Positions 43,990 to 53,593 of a stretch of 64,000 nucleotides of DNA are shown here, piece by piece (within the stretch, counting starts at the first letter, position 1; every line of letters starts with the position of its first letter). A program made the translations under genes and the position numbers. The DNA comes from Grimontia kaedaensis (GTDB lineage Bacteria > Pseudomonadota > Gammaproteobacteria > Enterobacterales > Vibrionaceae): assembly GCF_023746615.1 (NCBI RefSeq), contig NZ_CP082276.1, positions 1,054,001 to 1,118,000 on the forward strand, read 5' to 3'. A model generated the notes under the pieces. It was given only the letters and a program-made list of their open reading frames with translations. It was not told the origin of the DNA and searched no databases.

Positions 43990-44109
43990 ACATGCATCCC
44001 TCTTATGTATTGATAGATTTATTCATTAATAATTCTACATCATAACGACTAGTATTCTCCCGTGGTTGTTTAAAAGCGCAGTTCTTTGAAAGAAGGAGGA
44101 AGACATATC

Positions 44110-45039
44110 ATGGGTATTTGGATGGTACTGGCAGCCGCTTTCGGATTCAGCTCTAACCCATTGCTGGCGCAGTTGTTATTGAGTCAGGGATTCTCGGCGG
44201 ATTCTATTACTCTGTACCGCTTTGCTATCCCAACGCTGCTCATGTTGCTTTTAATGAAAAAACGCCCAGTGTTAGATGGTGAATTTCTGCGCTTTACCGC
44301 CGTAGGTGGGCTTTCGGCTATCGGCATGTTGGCTTTTATGACGAGCCTGACCAAGCTGGAACCCAACACAGTCATTTTGACCTATTACGCCTACCCCATG
44401 TTCGCGATTTTGCTAGGCTGGCTTTGCTTCAATAAAACCATGAGCCGTAACCGGATGATCGCGGCCATGTTGATCGCTATCGCCGTCGGTATCATGCAAG
44501 ATTCTCAGGGCTTCGAGGCATCTTGGTTAGACTTTCTGGTTTGCCTTACGGCACCGGCATCGTTTGCTGTGGTGATCAATATGTTTTCTCTGCCAGAGAA
44601 AAACCACGATGCCGCCGCCCGAATGTTTGCGGCTTTGTTGGGGAATGTAGTCGTTCTCGTCCCAATCACCTTCTTCAGTCAGCAGGCGTTTTCGTTACCC
44701 ACCACGCTTGAACAGCTTGGTCTGGTGTTGGCACTTGGTGTACTTTCGGCCGCCCTGCCCCAATATTTGTTTTCACGCGGTGCTCAGTTAGCGGATATGG
44801 AGAAAACCACCATGGTCAGTAGCTGTGAAGTGGTGTTTGCGTTAGGGTTAGCGTGGTTTTTTCTGGGTGATACATTGAGCATGAATGACATAATGGCGGC
44901 CATGCTGATATTGCTCGCTGGATTGATTCGCTATGAGGGAATGCCAACGCCAAGGGATGACGGCAAAGATATGAATGAAGGTGACAATAAAGATGGCACT
45001 GCGTTTGTCCAGCCTCGCATAGAAAAGCGATCTATCTGA
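44110..45039 (+). CDS. EamA/DMT-family transporter
   Basis: A 309-aa exporter with about ten helices and two EamA repeats (ANPLLAQ-like SNPLLAQLLLSQGFSADS; final ALGLAWFFLGDTLSMNDIMA), followed by a charged C-terminal tail of about 35 aa. ATG 44110 after AAGGAGGAAGACATATC. Divergent from the MetR-like LysR gene. Substrate unknown, amino-acid export is typical. Confidence 0.85.
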   Translation: MGIWMVLAAAFGFSSNPLLAQLLLSQGFSADSITLYRFAIPTLLMLLLMKKRPVLDGEFLRFTAVGGLSAIGMLAFMTSLTKLEPNTVILTYYAYPMFAILLGWLCFNKTMSRNRMIAAMLIAIAVGIMQDSQGFEASWLDFLVCLTAPASFAVVINMFSLPEKNHDAAARMFAALLGNVVVLVPITFFSQQAFSLPTTLEQLGLVLALGVLSAALPQYLFSRGAQLADMEKTTMVSSCEVVFALGLAWFFLGDTLSMNDIMAAMLILLAGLIRYEGMPTPRDDGKDMNEGDNKDGTAFVQPRIEKRSI

Positions 45040-45078
45040 TGGTTTTACGCCGGAGCTACCTCCCCTTTTAGATAAAAA

Positions 45079-45102
45079 ATACCGCTCACTGGGAGCGGTA
45101 TT
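45079..45102. terminator. Bidirectional terminator
   Basis: Stem AATACCGCTC/GAGCGGTATT with ACTG loop; A-rich before and TGTCTTTCGTTTTT after. Separates convergent eamA-like and katG. Confidence 0.8.
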
Positions 45103-45134
45103 GTCTTTCGTTTTTCTAGATCGTTACCACGCGA

Positions 45135-47312
45135 TTAAGCGATGTCGAAACGATCTGCGTTCATCACTTTGGTCCATACAGCAACGAAGTCCTTCACGAA
45201 TTTCTCTTTGCTGTCGTCTTGCGCGTAGATTTCTGCATATGCGCGCAAGATAGAGTTTGAACCGAACACCAAATCAACACGGCTCGCGGTGTATTTCACT
45301 TCACCGCTCTTACGTGAAACGATGTCGTAAGAGTTACGGCCCGTTGGTTTCCACGCATAGTTCATGTCGGTCAGTGTCACGAAGAAATCGTTGCTCAGGG
45401 TGCCAACACGGTCAGTGAATACGCCATGTGCAGAGTCACCGTAGTTGGTACCCAGAACACGCATACCACCGAGCAGCACGGTCATCTCTGGTGCGGTTAG
45501 GCCCAGCAGTTGAGCGCGATCCAGCAGCATTTCTTCTGGTGCAACCGCATAGTGCTGTTTCTGCCAGTTACGGAAGCCATCTGCCAGTGGCTCCAGCACA
45601 GCAAATGACTCAACATCAGTTTGTTCTGCCGTTGCATCACCACGGCCAGCTGCGAATGGTACTTCCAGCTCAAAGCCTGCGGCTTGTGCTGCCTGTTCAA
45701 TACCTAGGTTACCAGCCAGAACAATTGCATCTGCCACGCTGATACCGAACTCGGTCGCTATTGGCTCAAGCACAGACAGCACTTTCGCCAGACGCTCAGG
45801 TTCGTTGCCCTGCCAGTCTTTCTGAGGCGCAAGGCGGATGCGTGCACCGTTTGCACCGCCACGGTTGTCAGAACCACGGAAAGTACGTGCGCTGTCCCAT
45901 GCAGTTGAAACCATTTCGCTGATAGACAGGCCGCTTTCTGTAATTTTCGCTTTCACAGCAGCAACGTCGTAATCTGCTTTGCCTGCTGGAATTGGGTCTT
46001 GCCAGATCAGGTCTTCTGCCGGTACTTCTGGACCTACATAGCGAGATTTAGGGCCCAAATCGCGGTGCGTCAGTTTGAACCAAGCACGCGCGAAGACATC
46101 TGAGAAATACGCAGGATCGTTGTAGAACTTCACTGAAATCTCGCGATAGTCAGGGTCGATTTTCAGTGCCATATCCGCATCTGTCATCATTGGGTTGTGA
46201 CGAATGCTTGGGTCTTCCACGTCTGCTGGCTTGTTTTCTTCTTTGATGTCGACAGGTTCCCACTGCCATGCACCTGCTGGGCTCTTGGTCAGCTCCCAAT
46301 CGTGGTTTAGCAGCATGTCGAAGAAACCGTTATCCCATTGCGTTGGGTTAGTGGTCCAAGCGCCTTCAATACCACTGGTCACGGTATCACGACCCACGCT
46401 ACGGGTGGTGTGATTCTGCCAGCCGAAACCTTGCTCGTGAATGTCTGCACCTTCTGGCGCTGGGCCTAGGTTTGCTGCGTCGCCGTTACCGTGCGCTTTA
46501 CCCACAGTGTGCCCGCCCGCAGTCAGTGCCACGGTTTCTTCATCGTTCATGCCCATACGAGCGAAGGTCACACGCATGTCCTGCGCGGTTTTCAGTGGAT
46601 CTGGGTTGCCGTCTACACCCTCTGGATTTACGTAGATCAGGCCCATCATTACTGCTGCCAGTGGGTTTTCCAGAGCACGTTCGCCTTCTGCTGCGTAGCG
46701 ACCGTTCTCACCGCCGCTTGGTGCCAGCCACTCTTGCTCTGAACCCCAGTAGATGTCTTTTTCTGGATGCCAGATATCTTCACGGCCAAACGCGAAACCA
46801 AAGGTTTTCAGACCCATGGACTCATACGCCATGTTACCTGCCAGAATCATCAGATCGGCCCAGCTGATTTTGTTGCCGTATTTTTGTTTGATTGGCCAAA
46901 GCAGACGACGTGCTTTATCCAGGTTGGCGTTGTCTGGCCACGAGTTCAGTGGCGCAAAGCGCATGTTGCCGGTACCTGCACCACCACGGCCATCACCGAT
47001 GCGGTAAGAACCCGCTGAGTGCCATGCCATACGGATCATCAAACCGCCGTAGTGACCCCAGTCTGCTGGCCACCATTCTTGGCTGTCTGTCATCAGCGCT
47101 TTCAGATCATTTTTCAGCGCCTCAACGTCAAGCGTTTTGAGTGCCTCACGGTAATCAAAGTCTTCACCGAGAGGGTTAGATTTGTTGTCGTGTTGGTGGA
47201 GGATGTCCAAGTTCAGCGCCTTTGGCCACCAAGCAACGTTCGAATTGCCCGCGTTTGTCATTGCGCCATGTACGACTGGGCACTTGCCCGATGCATTGTT
47301 TTTATTATCCAT
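45135..47312 (-). CDS. katG: Catalase-peroxidase
   Basis: A 725-aa bifunctional haem catalase-peroxidase that removes hydrogen peroxide. Active-site motif LMIRMAWHSAGSYRIGDGRG (distal Arg, Trp, His), tyrosine of the covalent Met-Tyr-Trp adduct in GLIYVNPEGVDG, proximal haem His in TAGGHTVGKAHG, and the second, haem-less repeat (AWDSARTFRGSDNRGGANGA) are all seen. The start is ATG 47312 (MDNKNNASGKCP). No signal peptide. Probably monocistronic and peroxide-induced; no OxyR site was assigned. Confidence 0.97.
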   Translation of the reverse strand: MDNKNNASGKCPVVHGAMTNAGNSNVAWWPKALNLDILHQHDNKSNPLGEDFDYREALKTLDVEALKNDLKALMTDSQEWWPADWGHYGGLMIRMAWHSAGSYRIGDGRGGAGTGNMRFAPLNSWPDNANLDKARRLLWPIKQKYGNKISWADLMILAGNMAYESMGLKTFGFAFGREDIWHPEKDIYWGSEQEWLAPSGGENGRYAAEGERALENPLAAVMMGLIYVNPEGVDGNPDPLKTAQDMRVTFARMGMNDEETVALTAGGHTVGKAHGNGDAANLGPAPEGADIHEQGFGWQNHTTRSVGRDTVTSGIEGAWTTNPTQWDNGFFDMLLNHDWELTKSPAGAWQWEPVDIKEENKPADVEDPSIRHNPMMTDADMALKIDPDYREISVKFYNDPAYFSDVFARAWFKLTHRDLGPKSRYVGPEVPAEDLIWQDPIPAGKADYDVAAVKAKITESGLSISEMVSTAWDSARTFRGSDNRGGANGARIRLAPQKDWQGNEPERLAKVLSVLEPIATEFGISVADAIVLAGNLGIEQAAQAAGFELEVPFAAGRGDATAEQTDVESFAVLEPLADGFRNWQKQHYAVAPEEMLLDRAQLLGLTAPEMTVLLGGMRVLGTNYGDSAHGVFTDRVGTLSNDFFVTLTDMNYAWKPTGRNSYDIVSRKSGEVKYTASRVDLVFGSNSILRAYAEIYAQDDSKEKFVKDFVAVWTKVMNADRFDIA

Positions 47313-47339
47313 AATCAAGCCTTTTATTTTCCGTTCCAT

Positions 47340-47595
47340 TCGAACGAAAGGTTTTTATGCAGCCTATCTCTGCGATGACGCATAAAATACTGCTTTGCTG
47401 ATAATGAGAACAATTGCTTTTGCCTATATCTGCAATAAGCTTGATCTATGTTAATTTCCGGGGTGTTTTGCCTAAATTACATCCATGTTCGCTACAATTC
47501 CGGTCAAAGTGCTCCACATCTTTAACGTTTTAGGAGTATGTCTATGAGTTTGTTGGACTTTAAGAGCAGGGAGAGGGTATGAATAGAGAGGAAAA
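47340..47595. other. Region upstream of katG
   Basis: About 255 bp. Holds the katG promoter. Two tiny plus-strand frames (47538-47582, 47579-47617) overlap by ATGA and the first has a TAGGAG site, but at 14 and 12 codons they are too short to call genes. Confidence 0.4.
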
Positions 47596-47622
47596 CCACC
47601 TTACTGATACAAAGTGAGGTGG
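47596..47622 (-). terminator. PepSY gene terminator
   Basis: On the minus strand CCACCTCAC..GTAAGGTGG then TTTTCCTC; one G-T mismatch in 9 bp; 12 bp after the stop. Confidence 0.7.
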
Positions 47623-47633
47623 CTTTTGGAAAA

Positions 47634-47966
47634 TTACTTATCTACGTCGCCAACAGTGCCTTCGTGTGAAAGGTCACCTGAAAGCTCTGCTTTGATTTCT
47701 TCCAGGCTTTCTTTTTCAGCGGCTACGATTTTGCCACTGACTGCATCAACTTCCACTTCGTAAGCTTGCTCACCAGATCTGACAAATACGTCCCACTGGG
47801 TGTCTGGCTCGTCGAAGCGGATGCCCAGTACTTCAACACCGACTTGTGCTAGGGCAGCTTTGATAGCAGATTCTTCAGAGATAATTTTTGCGTCTGCTGC
47901 GTAGCTAGAAACGCTGAATGCGCCCAAAGAAGCCAGAAGTGCACTACCTAAGATCAGTTTTTTCAT
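47634..47966 (-). CDS. PepSY-domain periplasmic protein
   Basis: A 110-aa secreted protein: signal peptide MKKLILGSALLASLGAFSVS..AYA-type (cleaved near SYAADA), then one PepSY domain (SEESAIKAALAQVGVEVLGI, AYEVEVDAVSGKIVAAE). PepSY proteins inhibit proteases or act as accessory domains. ATG 47966 after AAGGACAGACAAA; the longer frame to 48062 is not needed. Confidence 0.85.
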   Translation of the reverse strand: MKKLILGSALLASLGAFSVSSYAADAKIISEESAIKAALAQVGVEVLGIRFDEPDTQWDVFVRSGEQAYEVEVDAVSGKIVAAEKESLEEIKAELSGDLSHEGTVGDVDK

Positions 47967-48104
47967 TTTGTCTGTCCTTAATTCCATTTTAATCAAAGTG
48001 CCTTGCCTCATGAGATGTTGAAGGTTTGACTTCCTGAGAGCGCCTTCAGCAAAAATGGACAATGCCTCGTATCAACAATGGCAGACTAAATGACGTGGTG
48101 TGAA

Positions 48105-48134
48105 AAAAATGTGAAAGCGCTTTTTCACATTTTT
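48105..48134. promoter_or_regulatory. 12-bp hairpin upstream of PepSY gene
   Basis: AAAAATGTGAAA and TTTCACATTTTT pair around GCGCTT. It could be a terminator for either strand or an operator of the PepSY gene 140 bp away. Confidence 0.45.
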
Positions 48135-48199
48135 CCACAGCGTAAATGTAGGGGGAATGAAGGCAATTAAGCCATTGAAGATAATAAAGATAGTGGGAA

Positions 48200-48262
48200 A
48201 AGACAGACACATAAAATGTTGTGAATTGGGCACAACACGTATTGGCTTGCTGTGTCTGTCTT
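48200..48262 (-). terminator. Nested inverted repeat after mesD
   Basis: A 12-bp outer stem (AAGACAGACACA/TGTGTCTGTCTT) encloses an inner stem (GTTGTG/CACAAC). On the minus strand the outer stem is followed by TTTTCCC, 24 bp after the mesD stop. Confidence 0.65.
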
Positions 48263-48285
48263 AAATTTCTCTACCAGTAATTGGG

Positions 48286-49314
48286 TTAAGCAGAGAGTTC
48301 TTTTCGGATGATTTCCGCACCTGCACTCAGCGCGTTTAGCTTGGCTGTTGCCACTTCACGGGAGAGTGGTGCCATGCCACAGTTAGTGCATGGATAAAGT
48401 TTGTCGGCGTCAACATATTTCAGCGCTTCACGCAAAGTTTCGGCCACTTCTTCCGGTGTTTCGATGGTGTTTGTCGCCACATCAATGGCACCTACCATGA
48501 CTTTCTTGCCACGGATGAGTGACAGCAACTCGATTGGTACGCGAGAGTTATGACATTCCAGCGAGATAATATCGATGTTGGATTGCTGCAGCTTAGGGAA
48601 GACTTCTTCGTACTGTCGCCACTCTGAACCCAGCGTCTTTTTCCAATCGGTGTTGGCTTTAATGCCGTAGCCATAACAGATGTGAACAGCGGTTTCACAT
48701 TTCAGCCCTTCGATTGCGCGTTCCAGTGTGGCAATGCCCCACTCGTTTACTTCATCAAAGAAGACGTTAAATGCAGGCTCATCAAACTGGATGATATCCA
48801 CGCCGGCCGCTTCCAACTCCTTCGCTTCCTGATTCAGGATTTTGGCAAACTCCCAAGCCAGCTTTTCGCGATCTTGGTAGTAGCCATCGTAAAGGGTATC
48901 GATCATGGTCATAGGACCTGGCAGCGCCCATTTGATTGGCTTGTCGGTTTGCTTGCGAAGGAACTTGGCATCTTCTACAAACACAGACTTTGGACGGGAA
49001 ACTGGGCCAACCACCGAAGGCACGCTCGCTTCATAGCGGTTTCGGATTGTCACGGTTTCGCGCTTTTCAAAATCAACGCCATTTAAATGCTCAATAAACG
49101 TAGTCACGAAATGTTGTCGTGTTTGTTCACCATCGCTGACAATATCTACGCCTGCGACTTGTTGTTCCTGCAATGCCACGCGAAGCGCGTCTTGTTTGCC
49201 ATCAATTAATGCATCACCTTCTAATTTCCATGGTGACCATAATTTTTCTGGTTCTGCCAACCACGAAGGTTTCGGTAAGCTTCCTGCTGTTGAAGTCGGT
49301 AATAGTGTTTTCAT
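48286..49314 (-). CDS. mesD: Folate-independent methionine synthase, MesD-type
   Basis: A 342-aa protein equivalent to the C-terminal catalytic domain of MetE, lacking the folate-binding N-terminal half. Substrate and zinc motifs: ISLECHNS (zinc Cys), YPCTNCGMAPL (zinc Cys), IQFDEPAFN, HICYGYG. It is paired with a DUF1852 gene, which is the diagnostic neighbour of the MesD class of core methionine synthases (the partner is MesX, and the reaction is oxygen-dependent). It is second in the operon, 46 bp after mesX. It gives methionine from homocysteine with a methyl donor other than methyl-folate. Confidence 0.9.
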   Translation of the reverse strand: MKTLLPTSTAGSLPKPSWLAEPEKLWSPWKLEGDALIDGKQDALRVALQEQQVAGVDIVSDGEQTRQHFVTTFIEHLNGVDFEKRETVTIRNRYEASVPSVVGPVSRPKSVFVEDAKFLRKQTDKPIKWALPGPMTMIDTLYDGYYQDREKLAWEFAKILNQEAKELEAAGVDIIQFDEPAFNVFFDEVNEWGIATLERAIEGLKCETAVHICYGYGIKANTDWKKTLGSEWRQYEEVFPKLQQSNIDIISLECHNSRVPIELLSLIRGKKVMVGAIDVATNTIETPEEVAETLREALKYVDADKLYPCTNCGMAPLSREVATAKLNALSAGAEIIRKELSA

Positions 49315-49360
49315 AATAAATACTGTCTTTTCTCTTTAATTCGTTATTTATTGATCGTGA

Positions 49361-50335
49361 TTAGGCGTAATTCGCAGACCATTGCTCAAGAAAATTTTGG
49401 TAAGGCTTGATGAAGTTTTCTTCTGCAAACTTGCCTTGTTCAATTGCTAATCGGCTGCGCTCTTCACGGTCATATACAATTTGCGTTAAAGAGTGGTCAG
49501 CATTTTTCAGGTTTGGCTGATAACGTTTTCCCGCTACTGCATTGGCATTGTAAATTTCAGGGCGATAGATTTTCTGGAATGTTTCCATCGTGCTAATTGT
49601 GCTGATTAACTCAAGGTTGGTGTAATCATTCAGCAAATCGCCAAAGAAATAGAAAGCTAAAGGTGCAACGCTGTTTGGCGGCATAAAGTAGCGAACCTGA
49701 AGGCCCATTTTTTTGAAGTATTGCTCGGTGAGTGAAGACTCATTTGGCTGGTATTCGACACCTAATACCGGATGTTGGTTTTCTGTCTGGCTGTAGACTT
49801 TGTTGTCTGACACGCTCAAACAGATTACTGGTGGCTTCTTGAAGTTTTGCTTGTAAGCCTCTGAGTTCACGAAATGTTTGAACAGCTTGCCATGTAGGTC
49901 ACCAAAGTTCTCTGGGATGCTGAACTTTGGCTGACCCTTGTTGTGATCAAGCAGTAGGACGCTGAAATCATAATCACGCACGTAAGATGAGAAGTTATTA
50001 CCCACAATACCTTCAATGCGCTCATTGGTCTGGCGGTCAAGAATGTTGGTTTTCAGAATCTCTATCGAAGGGAATGCCTCACCACTGCCTTCGATATCCA
50101 TATCAACAGAGATAATTTCTAATTCCAGAGAATAACGATCACCTTTTGGGTTATCCCAATTTGCGAGAGAGTTAAAACTATTATCAATCATTCTTAGAGC
50201 GTTACGCAAATTACTCTGACGACTATCACCCCGCGCCAAATTGGCGAAGTTAGTGGTAATTCGGGTGTTGTCTTTTGGCTGATAGTTTTCATCAAAACTA
50301 ATGCTGTTAATCGCGAACGTAAAATTCTTATTCAT
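49361..50335 (-). CDS. mesX: DUF1852 protein, MesD partner
   Basis: A 324-aa DUF1852 protein, full-length and cytoplasmic (MNKNFTFAINSISFDENYQP at the start, ERSRLAIEQGKFAEENFIKP near the end). The family is known as MesX and is needed for MesD-type methionine synthases. AGGAACCCGATCACC lies before the ATG. First gene of the mesX-mesD operon; an inverted repeat (50424-50440) lies in its promoter region. Confidence 0.9.
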   Translation of the reverse strand: MNKNFTFAINSISFDENYQPKDNTRITTNFANLARGDSRQSNLRNALRMIDNSFNSLANWDNPKGDRYSLELEIISVDMDIEGSGEAFPSIEILKTNILDRQTNERIEGIVGNNFSSYVRDYDFSVLLLDHNKGQPKFSIPENFGDLHGKLFKHFVNSEAYKQNFKKPPVICLSVSDNKVYSQTENQHPVLGVEYQPNESSLTEQYFKKMGLQVRYFMPPNSVAPLAFYFFGDLLNDYTNLELISTISTMETFQKIYRPEIYNANAVAGKRYQPNLKNADHSLTQIVYDREERSRLAIEQGKFAEENFIKPYQNFLEQWSANYA

Positions 50336-50423
50336 GGTGATCGGGTTCCTGATCTAAAGCTGACTTAATTCCTTACTATTACTGGGCTTTATTTTTGATT
50401 GTCACTTTCCCAGTCAGTCGTAT

Positions 50424-50440
50424 TCACTGTTTGTCAGTGA
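50424..50440. promoter_or_regulatory. Inverted repeat upstream of mesX
   Basis: TCACTG-TTTGT-CAGTGA, 6+6 arms, 89 bp before the mesX start. Candidate operator; it does not match MetJ (AGACGTCT) or MetR (TGAA-N5-TTCA) boxes. Confidence 0.45.
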
Positions 50441-50584
50441 TACTTGCATAGTGAGAGTTATACGTGCCTCTGGGATTTAATGAAAACTCTTTTCCTTCAC
50501 CTTCATCATGAGAAATCTTCATGATCTATTTTTATTTGTTCGTGTAGGATTTCAGCCTCTTGAAAATAAGCAGAGATAAAATGG

Positions 50585-51394
50585 ATGAGTGATTTGCTTT
50601 TATTGTTTATATATTGTGCGCTGCTCGGCAGCGGCGTAGGTTTTCTAGCGGGATTGCTGGGTATTGGCGGTGGACTGGTCATTGTGCCGATTCTCAGCGT
50701 GATTTTACTTCACTTCGAAGTATTGCCAGCACAACAGGTCGTGGTTGCGGCCATTGCGACTTCATTAGCGTCGATACTCTTTACTTCCACCTCTTCAGCT
50801 ATCGCTCATCATAAAAACGGCAATGTCCCTTGGGATTTGGCCCCTTGGATCATGACTGGCGTCGCGCTTGGCGCACTTATCAGTGGCTTTCTGGCAGCTT
50901 TGTTACCTGAGCAGATCGTTCGCATTGTGTTTGCGGTGAGTGTGGTACTCATTGCATTGAAGATGATTTTCAGCGGAAAGAGCGATGATGAAGCCGAGCG
51001 TAAACTGCCAAACAAACCCCTACTGACTTTCTTAACCACGATTGTCGGTGGCCTATCAGCCATGATTGGTATCGGCGGCGGCGCCCTTTTGGTGCCTATG
51101 TTGAGCTTCTTTTCTATCGACATGAAGAAAGCAATTGGTTGTGCCTCTGCCTGTGGCATCGTTATCGCTTTGTTTGGTTCGGTAGGTTACATCACATCTG
51201 GTAGTGCCCATTTTGCATTGAGTGACGGTTTCGCTGGATTTGTGTATTTACCTGCGCTGCTGGGTATCGTCTGCACGTCTTGGTTCACAGCGCCATTAGG
51301 CGCGAAGGCGACCCAAACACTGCCTGTTGCCACGATCAAGAAAGTCTTCGCCCTGCTTTTGCTGGCGATGGCGGCGAATATGGCGCTACGTTAA
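50585..51394 (+). CDS. TSUP (TauE/SafE) family transporter
   Basis: A 269-aa membrane protein of the TSUP family, exporters of sulfite or organosulfur compounds. Two homologous halves each start with a glycine-rich motif: FLAGLLGIGGGLVIVPILS and GLSAMIGIGGGALLVPMLS. Eight hydrophobic helices. The sulphur link to mesD next door (divergent, 250 bp) is suggestive only. ATG 50585 has a weak ribosome-binding site. Confidence 0.9.
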   Translation: MSDLLLLFIYCALLGSGVGFLAGLLGIGGGLVIVPILSVILLHFEVLPAQQVVVAAIATSLASILFTSTSSAIAHHKNGNVPWDLAPWIMTGVALGALISGFLAALLPEQIVRIVFAVSVVLIALKMIFSGKSDDEAERKLPNKPLLTFLTTIVGGLSAMIGIGGGALLVPMLSFFSIDMKKAIGCASACGIVIALFGSVGYITSGSAHFALSDGFAGFVYLPALLGIVCTSWFTAPLGAKATQTLPVATIKKVFALLLLAMAANMALR

Positions 51395-51406
51395 ACGAAA
51401 CTAAGG

Positions 51407-51437
51407 GGGAAAGATCGTCGGTATCTTTCCCTTTGTT
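51407..51437 (+). terminator. TSUP gene terminator
   Basis: Stem GGGAAAGAT/ATCTTTCCC, 7-nt loop, then TTTGTTTT. Confidence 0.8.
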
Positions 51438-51622
51438 TTCTCTCCACCTGCCTTTTGCTTCCTTTTTAGCTTCTTATCCTGGGTCTCTTTTCAAAGTTAC
51501 CGCTCTCTTTTATTTGCGATTGAGTCTCATTTACATTAATTTGTATTTTTAATAATTCAATCAATAGATAACCTCTCTAATGGTTCAGTACACCTCTTGA
51601 AATTGTTAAATTAAAACAATTC

Positions 51623-51931
51623 ATGTCAGCAGAATTCGGCATAGTGTTTTCTTTTCAGAGTGTTAAAGGGAAACAGTTTTGGGTGTTTTTGCTTTTTGTC
51701 CTGGCTTTTGGATTGAGCACGGTTTCTGTGCTCCATGCATTGGAACACCATGAAGACATTCACGCAGGACATCAATGCACGATCTATGAGTCGATTCATC
51801 ACGCTGTTTTGCACGCTGACACGGACATTTTGATTTTGCCCGAACCTCAACCAGTTAGGTCATTCGAAGATAAAACCACATTGAGAACGGCAAGTGTTCG
51901 CCCTCGAACCCGCTCTCCCCCTGTGCCCTAA
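51623..51931 (+). CDS. Small His-rich membrane-anchored protein
   Basis: A 102-aa protein with one hydrophobic helix (FWVFLLFVLAFGLSTVSVLH) followed by a histidine cluster (HALEHHEDIHAGHQCTIYES, IHHAVLHAD), so the soluble part can probably bind a metal such as nickel, copper or zinc outside the cytoplasm. It comes 73 bp before the ABC importer operon. No ribosome-binding site is obvious. No named family is claimed. Confidence 0.6.
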   Translation: MSAEFGIVFSFQSVKGKQFWVFLLFVLAFGLSTVSVLHALEHHEDIHAGHQCTIYESIHHAVLHADTDILILPEPQPVRSFEDKTTLRTASVRPRTRSPPVP

Positions 51932-52004
51932 CGCACTCTCCTTTTAATACATCTAATACATCACTCAATTTTTTATGACGTTAAGGAATACGTTAGGGAT
52001 TGTT

Positions 52005-53591
52005 ATGACTGAAATTTCGTACGCCAATGTGGCAAAGAAGAAGAAAATGGTTCGACTAGGCGTGCTCGCCGCAGTTGTTATAGCGGGTGCTGCGTTCTGG
52101 TTTTCAGGGCAAAAAACAACGGAACTGACACAAGATAAATCCAACACTTTGTCCATCAGTGGTCCATGGGAGATAGCCAGCTTGGACCCTTCTAAACAAG
52201 GCTACATTCTCACCCGTATGCAGGTGATTGAGACGTTATTAAACGTTGACCAAAACGGTAACATCACGCCGGGACTGGCTTCAGAATGGGCAGTTAGCGA
52301 CAACGGCTTGGATTGGACGCTCACCATTAAAGATGGCGTGACATTTCATGATGGTACGCCAATGGATATCAAGGCTGTGGTTAACAGCTTAAACCAGTCT
52401 TTGGCTAAGCACGGCACGCTGGGTAAAGCCTCTATCAAAAGTATAGACGCGCAGGGCCATAATCAGGTTGTGTTCCACTTGAATGAACCTTATGTCGCCT
52501 TCCCTGCCTTGCTGACCAACTATTCAACAGCGATCGTGGCGCCCGCTTCTTTCAAGGAAGATGATCACGTTGAAATCTTGTATGGCACAGGCCCTTATGA
52601 AATGGCTAACTTCCAACCACCGCACAAGCTATTGGTGAAGAAGTTTGATGGTTACTGGGGCGATAATGCCAACATCCCCTTTGCTTCTTATCTGACGGGT
52701 CACCGCGCGGAAAGCCGGATCCTGCAGGCGAAATCCGGTGAAGCAGACATTGTTTTCACACTCGACCCATCTATGCTCCCGCAACTTGATGGCGCGGATC
52801 AGGTTAACGTTCATAGTAACCTCATCCCTCGAACGCTGTTTGTGAAGCTCAACAATGGGCATCCATTCTTGAAAGAAACCGAAGCACGTAAAGCACTTAG
52901 TATGGCGATTGACCGCAGTGGCATTGCAAAGAACGTACTTTATGCAGAAGGTTCTGAAACCGCGCAACTGCTTCCTAGCTCGATGTCCAAGTGGTATCTC
53001 GATGGTGTCACCAATCAAGAATATGACCTGAGCGAAGCAAAAGCGTTACTTGCAGGTCTTGGTTGGGAGTTAAACGAAGCCGGCGTGCTGGAGCGCGATG
53101 GCAAACCTTTCAGACTGACACTGATCACTTATGCGGACCGTCCTGAGCTTGCTACCGTCGCAACTGCCATTCAGGCGCAATGGGCTGAGCTTGGTGTGGA
53201 TTTAAAAGTAGATATTACCAACTCAAGTATGATCCCTGCCGGTCATACGGATGGCTCATTGGAAGTGGCGTTGATTGCACGTAACTTTGGTTTTATCGCA
53301 GATCCTCTGCCAATCATCAGCACCGATTTTTCTAATGGTGGCGGTGATTGGGGCACCATGAACTGGCAAAACGCGGACGTTGACGCCGCGATTGCGGAGC
53401 TGGTGCAAACGCAGGATGCAGAAAAAAGCCTGATGCTCAGTCAGAAAGTCGCGAAGGCCATTCATGACGATTATCCTGTGCTTCCGATTGCGAGCTACAG
53501 CCAACACACATCGGTCAATAGTCGTGTTGCCAACTTCAGTTTCGACCCGTTCGAGCGCGACTACTTCATCAATCAAATGGACATTAAGTGA
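52005..53591 (+). CDS. ABC importer substrate-binding protein (NikA/OppA-like)
   Basis: A 528-aa family-5 extracellular solute-binding protein. N-terminal hydrophobic anchor (VRLGVLAAVVIAGAAFWF) not followed by a clear cleavage site. Family marks: EIASLDPSKQGYILTRMQVI, LASEWAVSDNGLDWTLTIKDGVTFHDGTPM, TGPYEMANFQPP. Nickel or peptide substrate; the nearby His-rich protein and two-permease layout favour nickel (NikA), but this is inference. AGGGA before ATG 52005. First gene of the transporter set. Confidence 0.85.
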   Translation: MTEISYANVAKKKKMVRLGVLAAVVIAGAAFWFSGQKTTELTQDKSNTLSISGPWEIASLDPSKQGYILTRMQVIETLLNVDQNGNITPGLASEWAVSDNGLDWTLTIKDGVTFHDGTPMDIKAVVNSLNQSLAKHGTLGKASIKSIDAQGHNQVVFHLNEPYVAFPALLTNYSTAIVAPASFKEDDHVEILYGTGPYEMANFQPPHKLLVKKFDGYWGDNANIPFASYLTGHRAESRILQAKSGEADIVFTLDPSMLPQLDGADQVNVHSNLIPRTLFVKLNNGHPFLKETEARKALSMAIDRSGIAKNVLYAEGSETAQLLPSSMSKWYLDGVTNQEYDLSEAKALLAGLGWELNEAGVLERDGKPFRLTLITYADRPELATVATAIQAQWAELGVDLKVDITNSSMIPAGHTDGSLEVALIARNFGFIADPLPIISTDFSNGGGDWGTMNWQNADVDAAIAELVQTQDAEKSLMLSQKVAKAIHDDYPVLPIASYSQHTSVNSRVANFSFDPFERDYFINQMDIK

Positions 53592-53593
53592 TC

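Noticed and set aside
46441..47385. Several long plus-strand open frames opposite katG
   Set aside because: They are antisense shadows of a strongly conserved katG coding strand, with no family resemblance of their own.
47538..47617. Two tiny overlapping frames after TAGGAG
   Set aside because: Only 14 and 12 codons; too short to support, though the ribosome-binding site is good.
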